Shown here one piece after another: positions 10,178 through 18,459 of a stretch of DNA of 64,000 nt (position 1 is its first letter; each line of letters begins with the position of its first letter). The notes under the pieces were generated by a model that saw only the letters and a list, made by a program, of their open reading frames with translations, was not told the DNA's origin and searched no databases. This DNA is from Owenia fusiformis. Taxonomy: Eukaryota; Annelida; Polychaeta; Sabellida; Oweniidae. The position numbers and the translations under genes are program-made. Where the stretch lies: assembly GCA_903813345.2 (NCBI GenBank), contig CAIIXF020000009.1:19185759-19249758 (forward strand), given 5' to 3'.

Positions 10178-13100
10178 CTGGAAGCAAAGGTTACAAACAT
10201 ATATTGTCATAACTATGAAGTTTTCAATATATCAGCGCGAAAAAAACTTCAAATAGACAGCTGTGATCTGTTTGACCTCATTGTGATTGCATGATAGCAG
10301 TTTTCTAATCCTGTTCAGATAAGTTAATCTTCATTGATATTTTCAGAGAGATTCCCAACTTATGATCATCATTGACAGGATTTATGAACAAAGAAATGAA
10401 AATGAAAAAAGAAGAACAATGGCTATTGACTACATTATATTGAAGTACCTAAAAAGTACTATGAAGTAAAACAGTTTCACATGAAATAATTTTATTGAAA
10501 ATTTATTTTTCGGGTGTAAATGTGTAAATGGGAAATTCATTCAGTTATGACATTTCAATGTCTATAAGATTCAACGCCTGATGGGGGCCTTGTATAAATA
10601 AAAAACATCTTCCAAACAGAGAACAGGAAAGTTGTTGAACATACTTACCATCTCTAACCTTCTGTGAGTAGGCCAATCCAATTTGACTGGAGTTGTTCAC
10701 TTTAGCCTGAAACAAGTTGGCAGTTATTAACAAATGATCTAGATATTGGCTGTAATTGAATTATTTAAATGGGATTAGAGCTCAGTAATACCACTACTGT
10801 TGTAGTAAATCACAGATATCAATTGCAATGTGTCATCTTTGCTCTAGTTTATTCCCATTGACACATAATGCCATTAATTATTTCATTAACAAGGGGTTTT
10901 CTTGAAAATGTGCTTGTCAAGTTGGTGCAGCAAAACTGAAATAACTTTCATTGAATATGCATGAAAACATAAGAAATTACTGTACAAACTGCATCGGCTT
11001 CCTTCTTGATAACACAGTTCTAAATAAGAAATTTTACACTGCAACTCATGACCTTATATTAGATAAAAAACTATGTAGCTTATGCTTCACTTACTCTAAA
11101 TGTACTGTCTGGTTCTGGTGTATATTTAGCAGCAAGGCTGAACTTGGTGGCGTTACTGCCAGCAGCCCACGACAATTGAACGCCAGTCTCCAAGTTACTG
11201 TTCAATTTCTGGTACACAGAACCACCAAATTCAGCACCATCATTCCTGAAATAATATCCAGAAATAATGATTGTCAAATATAGACAAGGCACAACAGGCA
11301 AAATGTCACCATCTGCCATTTGTTAAACACCAACTACCAAACAATGTTCACAAATAAGTTGAGGACTAACAAAATGTAATAAAAGCTAGAAGACAAAAAT
11401 GTACAACTTAATCATCCTAGTTTAATACATACTGCCTCAATTATAAATAAGAATGAGCTCAGGGTTATTTGTAATCCTCAGGGACTAAAACCCTTAATAT
11501 TAACGAGATATAAATCATCACAGCTCATAAGACAAAACTAAATGGAGAGTATATTAATGTATACATACACATTGGTAGTGAGTTGGAAATCGCCACTTGA
11601 GTAACCTACACTGAAATTGTTGCGGGATAGTTTTGACTTTGAGGTATCAAATGACATTTGGTAGCCTGCCAACCATCCATTATAACTGAAAACAAAATTA
11701 TTATGTTAAATTATACATAGTTGAATAGAATAAATCAATAAAGAACAGTTTTGAAGCAACAGAAAGGTATCTATATAATATGATGATGGATGAACATAAC
11801 ACTGTATTTCACAAACTTTGCAATATAAAAATGGAACATACTCATAATTTCAATAAACATCAATATTGATAATTGTTATGCTAATAAATTGACTACTTAT
11901 GTTTTTATCTGCTATCAAGCCAAGAATTAAGAGTTATACCCTAGAACTCCAGCTCCATGCACTGTGGGCCCAGCAAAGTCAAAGTCCACATCAACATTAG
12001 CATTTACATATTCCTGTTTGTATGCTGTCTTTATTTTGCCACTCTTCTTGCTGCAATATGAAGCATTCACTGATGAATATTTTGACACCTTGTATCCAAC
12101 CTTAATTTGGGCTTGATGTTTGCTAAAACATTATTAGGAAAATATGCAGCGCATACCTATTATTTCAAAACAATCAAAAATTAAATGTAGCATAGCCTCA
12201 AAAAATAATAAAAACAAGAATTGCGCTAATAATACAGCAAGCACCAAACGATTTACCAAAATCACCTGTTGTTTTGAGAAATTTTGCATATCAAAATTAT
12301 GTTTTGTAATAATTTTGTCTGTTTTTATTTCCCTTTTGTCAGTTGGCAGAAATTCTAATGATACTTTTTACTTTTACAATTTTCAAACTATATGTCGTGC
12401 TGCAATATAATGTAATTCTAACATGAGCTCAGGTGTCATTTTGAAATCTCTACAGACCGAAATCCATTCATACGAACGAGACAATCTCATCACAGCTCAA
12501 TATGTAATACATGTGCCATGTATGAAGGCTTCTCCCATTTAACCAATCAATGTGCTAGGCCTCACATACTTAAATTAAATAGTGAAACTGACAACCAGAT
12601 AATGTTATGACATTAACTTACCCTGTCTGTGGTGCAAAGGAAGTGTCAAAAGTCAATTTTAGACCCTTTGCAAGCTGGTCTTCAATTGCAATTTCTGTAG
12701 CTAGAACATTGTCAGTATTCCAATTTTCGGTAAAAGTCAGACCTGCAAAACAGAACAAGAAGACTGGGATAAACATCACACTTTTTAATGAACATTCAAA
12801 ATGGCCACCAACTAATTCTCAGGATGCTCAAAACAATCAATCTTGGCAATAGTCTACTCTTGCAACTGTAAAAATTTCAACAGGTAGGCAGTTTTCCTGG
12901 AATTTTGATGACAAGGTTTATGTGGCACCCATCTGCCCATCCAACAGCACAAGACATAACAACATAGCACTTTGAAAAAATGCAATCAAAACAAAATTCT
13001 GTATATGAGCCTTAAGGTCAGGGTGCATGTTTTTTGAATTTTGCTGCAACCCTCAATAGGGTCACATGTTATTTTTCAAATTTGAATCACTCCTTCCCCA

Positions 13101-15286
13101 CAATCTCTCACTTTTGCACAACAAGTGCACTAATGTACCTAGAAAATAATGTAGAGAAGAATGTTTTGATAAAAAAGTATATAAAAACCAGAACAACGGC
13201 AACGCCAAAGCGTAGCGAATCCCATCGAACAGAAATGGCTGGCATTTTTACAAACGAATAGCAAATATCATAAAACAACACTCCAGAAAGGCCACCATTT
13301 TCAAAATGGTTGCTCACTAGCCAAGTTGTCATCAGAAGAAATAATATGCTTTTCAGTAGCCACCTCTAAAATTTTTGAAAAATCGCACACGTACTTGTAA
13401 AATAACACACACATAAAAATGGTGGCCAATTTTTCAAAATGGCCGACTACTCCCCAAAGTGTCTTTAGACAGTGTACAATGCTTATAGTATTCACATACC
13501 AAATATGAACAAAATCGCTCCACTATTTTTTGAGTTATAGCAAAAATCGTAAAATGATGAGTAAAGGCCGCCATTTTTCAAGATGGCTGCCATGTGCTTC
13601 TTTAATATCTACATTTGTAGCATTATTAATGTCTTTTTTAATTTTTTTACATTTAAAACATATTGATATAACAGTTTTACATATTGCACCTAAATTACTG
13701 TAAAATCGGCACTAAAATGGCCGCCATTTAGAAATGAGCGGCCATTTTGAAAATCGGCTTTCGAGCAGAACTTTTACCCCCATAAGGTATATGTGTACAA
13801 AATATGAACAAAATCAGGCCAACGGTATTTGAGTTATTGCCTGGACGGACGGACAGACAGACGGACGTACGGAGGCATTCCCTATATCCCTCCGAACTTC
13901 GTTCGATGGGATAACAAGAAAATTCAGTGAAAAAAATTCAGAAAATTTACAGAATTTTTTCACTGAATTTTTTCGGTTCTTATACATCTTACAAAACAAA
14001 CCTTCTCATCAGTCTTTTCTAGGCACATAAGTGCACTCTTTGTGCAAAACTGGGAGATGTAGACAATGTGGGGAAGGAGTGATTCCTGTTTGAAAAATAA
14101 CATGGGACTCAATAGGGGAATGCAGCAAAATTCTGAACATGCACCCTGGTCTTATAGAGTTATCCCAACATTAGGTTTAGTGTTTACTTCAACGTTCAAG
14201 CCGAGTTTACCATGGTAACATTTTTTGGCTTTTATGTCTACTTATTCTATTTGTTCTGATTAACACAAACAAAATTCTTCTTAATACTAAGTTGATTGTG
14301 AGCTCAGGATATTTTGTAATCGTCAGGGACTTGAAACCCTTAATATTAACGAGATATAAATCATCACAGCTCACATCGCAAAAAGATTCGAAAAAACTGA
14401 AAGCAAAAGAATCCTCTAAACTTACCATATTCTCCCCACTTATATTTAGTTTCAAGGTTAGCATTTATTTTTCCTGTGTCTTGATTAGAGCTGCCACAAG
14501 TTTTGAACTCTACTCCGTTTGATGACTTAGTTTTGACATCTAGTTTGTGGAATCCAAAATCTGAAAATTCAATAAAATCATCATGATAAACAATGACATG
14601 TAATTTCTTCTCAGCCTTGAGATGTGTCTGGTGAAACAGTAAGATGCTATGCGTATAAGAATGAATAAAAGATGATATTTAGGTGTTCCGTGATTCAGAA
14701 AGTATGCAGGACATAATTCAACTATAGGCAAATGTCTCCATGGTCAGAATGAATCATTTTTAAGGTGTAACATGAAGAATACGATGTCACATAATACTTT
14801 GGAAAATATTTAAGCGTTTGGACTTGTGAGGTCATTACATTCAGCAAGTAAAGTTAGTATTGACTTTTGCCTGGTATAAAATTTGAAAATATATGTAATA
14901 TTTGAAAATATCTAATAAATTTCCCAACCAAAATTGTGCCAATATTCAAAAATTGCTACAGAATAAATAAATACCATCAAATTATAATATTAACCAATAC
15001 TAAATATAGTATGTGTGAGTATATCTGACTTTTAGCTTATATCACTATCTAGAGAACGTAAAATAATATTGATATTTGTACTTAACCAGATTCAACTTTG
15101 ATGTTTATTACAGAGAAAATCAATACTAAACTGATACCAAGGACTGGTGCATAAAAGAGGGAACCAAACAACATAGCTGCTTACTTCAATTAGAATAATA
15201 TGTGGCAAAAATAACTTACTGAACCCCTTGCCGAACAGATCTCTGGCGGATTTGCCCAAATCTGAATAACTGGGTGGTACAGACAT
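10086..15286 (-). CDS. VDAC: VDAC, mitochondrial outer-membrane porin (gene model)
   Basis: Voltage-dependent anion channel: a 19-strand beta barrel in the mitochondrial outer membrane that passes ATP, ADP and other metabolites. Coding exons on the minus strand are 15286-15220, 14560-14426, 12742-12622, 12050 (or 12122)-11940, 11685-11569, 11245-11095, 10706-10649 and 10177-10086. All junctions are GT-AG and all phases agree. Using acceptor 12051 the product is 283 aa, the same length as human VDAC1, and alignable without gaps over the first 80 residues at least. The N-terminal helix starts [16 protein letters not shown]. Glu73 of the FTExW motif, GLKLTF, the [10 protein letters not shown] block and the end GGHKLGFGL are all present. 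Using the upstream acceptor gives 307 aa. The host introns carry six C/D snoRNA candidates. It shares a short upstream region with ABCG2, transcribed the other way. Confidence 0.97.
10307..10382 (-). ncRNA. Box C/D snoRNA candidate in VDAC intron 8
   Basis: On the minus strand an 8-bp terminal stem AATCCTGT/ACAGGATT closes the RNA. Box C ATGATGA is at 10372-10366, box D CTGA at 10318-10315 and a perfect internal D-prime CTGA at 10346-10343. The guide next to D-prime would pair through GAGATTCCCA (10 nt) with the conserved 28S rRNA segment GAGATTCCCACTG as I remember it. It is about 76 nt, in the host-sense orientation. The stem plus three boxes make this a strong candidate; the target is tentative. 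Confidence 0.8.
10649..10706 (-). CDS. VDAC: VDAC exon 8
   Basis: 58 bp encoding [19 protein letters not shown]. Acceptor TTTCAG, donor GTAAGTAT. AKVNNSS is invariant in animal VDACs. Confidence 0.95.
10776..10846 (-). ncRNA. Box C/D snoRNA candidate in VDAC intron 7, 28S guide
   Basis: The 6-bp terminal stem TAGAGC/GCTCTA brackets box C AAGATGA (one mismatch to RTGATGA, 10839-10833) and box D CTGA (10785-10782). The sequence just upstream of box D is complementary to AATACCACTACT (12 nt; plus-strand 10787-10798), which I recall as a conserved segment of metazoan 28S rRNA. By the D+5 rule the methylated base would be the A before CCACTACT. Length about 71 nt. Confidence 0.8.
11095..11245 (-). 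CDS. VDAC: VDAC exon 7
   Basis: 151 bp encoding [20 protein letters not shown] through TPEPDSTFR, the strand 13-16 region. Acceptor TTCAG, donor GTAAGTGA. Confidence 0.95.
11453..11528 (-). ncRNA. Box C/D snoRNA, type A copy 1, VDAC intron 6
   Basis: Minus strand: 6-bp terminal stem ATGAGC/GCTCAT, box C GTGATGA (11521-11515), D-prime CTGA (11481-11478), box D CTGA (11462-11459). A diverged second copy lies at 14298-14374; the stretch from box C for about 35 nt is nearly identical, while the region between D-prime and D has drifted. I do not recognise its target. Confidence 0.85.
11569..11685 (-). CDS. VDAC: VDAC exon 6
   Basis: 117 bp encoding [20 protein letters not shown] through GDFQLTTNV. 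Acceptor TTTTCAG, donor GTATGT; joins exon 5 within a Gly codon. Confidence 0.95.
11940..12050 (-). CDS. VDAC: VDAC exon 5, canonical form
   Basis: With the acceptor at 12051 (ATATTGCAG) the exon is 111 bp and encodes [20 protein letters not shown] then [18 protein letters not shown], which aligns with other animal VDACs without a gap. The polypyrimidine tract in front of this acceptor is poor. Confidence 0.85.
12051..12122 (-). CDS. VDAC: Possible 24-codon 5-prime extension of VDAC exon 5
   Basis: An upstream acceptor (TAATGTTTTAG, ending at 12123, with CTAAT-like branch sequence) leads into 72 bp with no stop, in frame with both neighbours. The encoded [20 protein letters not shown] resembles the following canonical segment (shared GK, IK, YK positions and alternating strand pattern). 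If used, the barrel would gain a beta-hairpin. It could instead be intron with accidental coding potential. Confidence 0.5.
12423..12500 (-). ncRNA. Box C/D snoRNA, type B copy 1, VDAC intron 4
   Basis: Minus strand: stem TGAGC/GCTCA, box C GTGATGA (12493-12487), box D CTGA (12432-12429). Upstream of a degenerate D-prime (ATGA, 12471-12468) the guide GTCTCGTTCGT is complementary over 11 nt to ACGAACGAGAC, a conserved stretch of 18S rRNA. The second copy is at 16176-16253. Confidence 0.85.
12622..12742 (-). CDS. VDAC: VDAC exon 4
   Basis: 121 bp encoding [20 protein letters not shown] through [15 protein letters not shown]. It includes Glu73 and the GLK motif. Acceptor TTTTGCAG, donor GTAAGTTA. 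Confidence 0.95.
13015..14152. mobile_element. MITE of about 1.14 kb in VDAC intron 3
   Basis: Long imperfect inverted repeats: CAGGGTGCATG...TTTTGCTGCA at the left and TGCAGCAAAATTCTGAACAT then GCACCCTGG at the right. The similarity continues over more than 100 bp (GGGGAAGGAGTGATTC against GAATCACTCCTTCCCC). A TA or TTA flanks both ends. The centre carries AAAATGG/GCCGCCATTTT motifs and a GGACGGACAGACAGACGG tract. Confidence 0.75.
14298..14374 (-). ncRNA. Box C/D snoRNA, type A copy 2, VDAC intron 3
   Basis: Minus strand: terminal stem GTGAGC/GCTCAC, with stem base changes that compensate those in the copy at 11453-11528 (ATGAGC/GCTCAT), box C GTGATGA (14367-14361), D-prime CTGA, box D CTGA (14307-14304). 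It lies about 50 nt downstream of the exon 3 donor. Confidence 0.85.
14426..14560 (-). CDS. VDAC: VDAC exon 3
   Basis: 135 bp encoding [20 protein letters not shown] through [12 protein letters not shown]. Acceptor TTTTCAG, donor GTAAGTTT. Confidence 0.95.
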
Positions 15287-15287
15287 T
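15220..15287 (-). CDS. VDAC: VDAC exon 2 with the start codon
   Basis: The acceptor TTTTCAG leaves a single A before ATG (15286-15284). Encodes [20 protein letters not shown], the voltage-sensing N-terminal helix. Donor GTAAGTTA. Confidence 0.95.
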
Positions 15288-17696
15288 CTGAAAATAAAAT
15301 GAGAAATAAATTTAAATAAGATGCAAGGTTAAGAGAATAATGCAACAATCAATTGTTACAATTAAACCAAAACACCATTGATGAATGATAGTTCTATATT
15401 AAGTGGGATTTGTATCATAAATTATATTGCTATATACATAGGTCTGAAATACAATTACCTGTCAATTTAGAACTGTACTTTGTATCTGAATCTTAAACTC
15501 AAGCTAAATATAATTTAACTAATTCATTGCCTTGATAACACGAATATTAGAGATGAATTATCTCAAGCTGAAATATATTTTATATGTACATCTTTAACAT
15601 ACTGCACTGAAAGCAGCATTAACTGATAAAAATTCATAAACACCATACAAACTTGGCTCTTTGAACTAAATGTTTTTGATAACTTATAAAGATACAGAGT
15701 TTTCTTCCTAATAAAAAGAAAAGCAAGTTCATACAACACAACTGCCTGACTTCCAATGGTAACTACTAACCAGTTTTCACGCTTGGCAATGGACAGTTTA
15801 CCTGTTGGCCCATGGGCTAAATGCCAATATGGTAAATCATGGCAATCATATCTTCAACCTTTATTGTGACCCAAAAATTTACTGACAATGTACAATTTAT
15901 GAAACTTATTTTCTGACCAGGTAACATTCACACAATAGTAGAATTCTAATATTTTGAATGAAATGTATAGTAATTATTGAAGCCTATTAATTGTATATGG
16001 ATATTATAAGCTGATTTTTGTAAAGTTCATGAAAACCTGTAGAAATAGTAAAAATGTGGAGAGCTTGGACACATACTTCTCAAGATCAATAAAAACTTGC
16101 ATTTTCTGATTTGGTAACATTATCAATGATACAGAAATGAGTCAACCAAAAAGACTTCTCCAAAACAAGGCATATATGAGCTCAGGTGTCATTTTGAAAT
16201 CTCTACGGACAGAAATCCATTCATACGAACGAGACAATCTCATCACAGCTCAATATATATGTATGTCCCAGAAATAAAGGAGTAAGTCGGTTTTACTCTC
16301 ATTTTTTATCTCTTGAATTTTGTGCTTGTGCTCATGCATGTGGCTATTTCAATCACAGGGCTATTTCGACATTGGCTCATTTTTCCGATTCATGTTTGTT
16401 TTTAAAAAATTTAAAAACAAATCAAAATCACCAACGAACTAGATGCTAATTCAAGATGTCCTATCCCAGAAAAATAAACTATTGTCAGTGGTCCAAATAA
16501 TGCTGGGGTCCAACTCCAAGCATCCTCCGATCACAGGGCTTCGAAATCTAGAATATATTCTTTCTTTTTACCCCCTGCGATAAGCAGTTAGCCTTTCCCC
16601 GATTAAGAACTCGCAATCTGATTGGCTGTCAGAAATCATGTATAAGTCATTGCGCATAATAAGACAACGTGATTCGGTTTAATCGGGCGCTTCCAAATTG
16701 GTTATAGCAGGGAGAAGGAGGTACGGATTCTGGATACCTGCTTAGGAGGATGAACTCCAAGTACCCCCATGACTCACTCTACCGACTCTGGGATGTTAGA
16801 TTGAAAATTCTTGTATAGAACAAACTGCTAAGTCGACACACGGTAACATTTCATTATTTCGTTATTTTCACCATATGAATTACTACCGAGAATTTGTGTT
16901 CAGATTCTACTTGTTTGGTTCGAGGAAATAACCTATGGTTTCAGTTATCTGACTTTTAATACGACGAATATTTTTCACGAGATCCGGACTCTTGTGTCCA
17001 AATATCATTGTACTGATGACGTCACATTTCTGGAACCACGGGAGCACAATTCAGATTTGGACAGACAAAAGTCTGGCGATAAAATATCACTGTTTTGGCC
17101 TCTTATCAATGCAGTATTGCTTGAATAACGATCATTGGTGATAAAAAAAGTATAAGAAGACGCTTCGAATGAGGTATGATTGGTCTCATATTTTTCAGAA
17201 ATGGCTCCACAATCGTCATTTTAGAATTTGAAATTTTCTGAGGTGTCTCATCTTGAAGAATATTTATTGAGCTACTGATTCTACTACAAAAGAATCTGGC
17301 CGGGATCTATGTATCAGCACTGCAAAATGGAAAATTGCCAAAAACTGAAGTCCTAAAAAAGCCCAAGACACTTCCTAATGTCAACCTCTATTTGGATAAC
17401 CATAGGACGTTGTAGAGGAAATAACTACTTCGTGCTAATAGGTAAAACAAAATAACAGAATGATACAATAACAACGTAAAAAACATGAAAGAATCCAACA
17501 GTGAATGTCAAAACAAGGTCACTTTTCCCCAAAAAATGTCGGCCATCTTGAAATTTCTAAATTTTGTTCTTCAGTAAAAACGTTTTCGTTTGAAACTAAC
17601 AAGCAAACGATCATTGGACAACTCTTTAAATCACAAAATAATTTAATAGGATCGAATTAAATCAGAAAACAGCATGAAATATAACACAATACTTAC
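15288..17696 (-). other. VDAC: VDAC intron 1
   Basis: 2.4 kb between the untranslated exon and the start exon. Apart from the snoRNA at 16176-16253 I see no further feature I can support. Confidence 0.7.
16176..16253 (-). ncRNA. Box C/D snoRNA, type B copy 2, VDAC intron 1
   Basis: Differs from the copy at 12423-12500 at only a couple of positions (for example ACGGACAG in place of ACAGACCG on the plus strand). Box C GTGATGA at 16246-16240, box D CTGA at 16185-16182, same 18S-complementary 11-nt guide. Such strict conservation inside an otherwise unrelated intron argues for function or recent copying. Confidence 0.85.
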
Positions 17697-17790
17697 ATAA
17701 TTTAGAAGGAAACAGTGGCTGAGATGCAACTCACGTCGAGAATGAAAAAGTGGTGCACGGGAGTTACAATTTTAGAACACGGCGTCCGAC
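17697..17790 (-). other. VDAC: VDAC untranslated exon 1 (approximate 5-prime end)
   Basis: A strong donor (TTAT then GTAAGTATT, boundary at 17697/17696) lies where a first exon is needed, because exon 2 begins with an acceptor one base before ATG. The upstream limit is a guess; the transcription start cannot be read from sequence. Confidence 0.55.
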
Positions 17791-18292
17791 CTTGAGATCA
17801 CATCTCATAATTGCGCAAATCAAAGGGGCTGATAACTTCACGTACATGTATATCTGCTAAATTTTGAGACATCTTATTGTCATAAAACTAATCATAAATA
17901 GATATCAGAAGTAATTTGATCAATGACACACGTATATACAAAATAGCAACGTAATTTATTGAAAGGTGTTTGTGCGCAAATGTTCAATAGTGGTAAATTT
18001 TTTTCTCGCGTAAAACAAAACACGACTTCACAAAATCGTAAAGCAGTCGTGTTGCATAAACAGAAAAAAATTTCCAGAAAATTTCTATCGCCTTGGTTTG
18101 AATTACAAAAAGTAAGTGAAGACATCAATGGAAAGAGATGCAATTGATATGATGTCTGCATGAAATAAAGAGGAGAAATCTGACGAAATATCAGTAGTTT
18201 TCCAGGTATTCACATCGACCTACAGTATTTTTACTTTGTGCCCGGCGATCGTGTTTGTCTGATTCAGTGATTGTGTCTGCCACAGTGTCAGG
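17791..18292. promoter_or_regulatory. Shared upstream region of VDAC and ABCG2 (head to head)
   Basis: About 500 bp separates the inferred VDAC first exon (minus) from the ABCG2 start codon (plus), so both promoters and both 5-prime UTRs must fit here or very near. I see no convincing TATA box; small GC-richer patches occur at 18240-18252. Divergent promoter activity is an inference from position. Confidence 0.5.
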
Positions 18293-18459
18293 ATGGATGA
18301 ACAGAAAAATCACGCTATCAAACCAAGGATAAGGACAGTTAGTGGACATGTTGATGGAGCAATAGTTTCATTCCACGATATTCAATATACAGTAAATGTA
18401 CGTGCAGGACCATGTTGCTGTGGAAAGGTTACAGAGAAAAAGATTTTACAGAATATCAA
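18293..18459 (+). CDS. ABCG2: ABCG2 exon 1
   Basis: Residues 1-55. [13 protein letters not shown] matches the start of the ABCG2 nucleotide-binding domain (first beta strand), followed by a CCC motif. Donor GTAAGCC. Confidence 0.93.

Noticed and set aside
11453-16253. The four TGAGCTCAGG...CATCACAGCTCA blocks as tiny MITEs
   Set aside because: At first the ends looked like TIRs. Read on the minus strand they resolve into stem, box C (GTGATGA), D-prime and D (CTGA), always host-sense within VDAC introns, with compensatory stem change. C/D snoRNAs explain this better.
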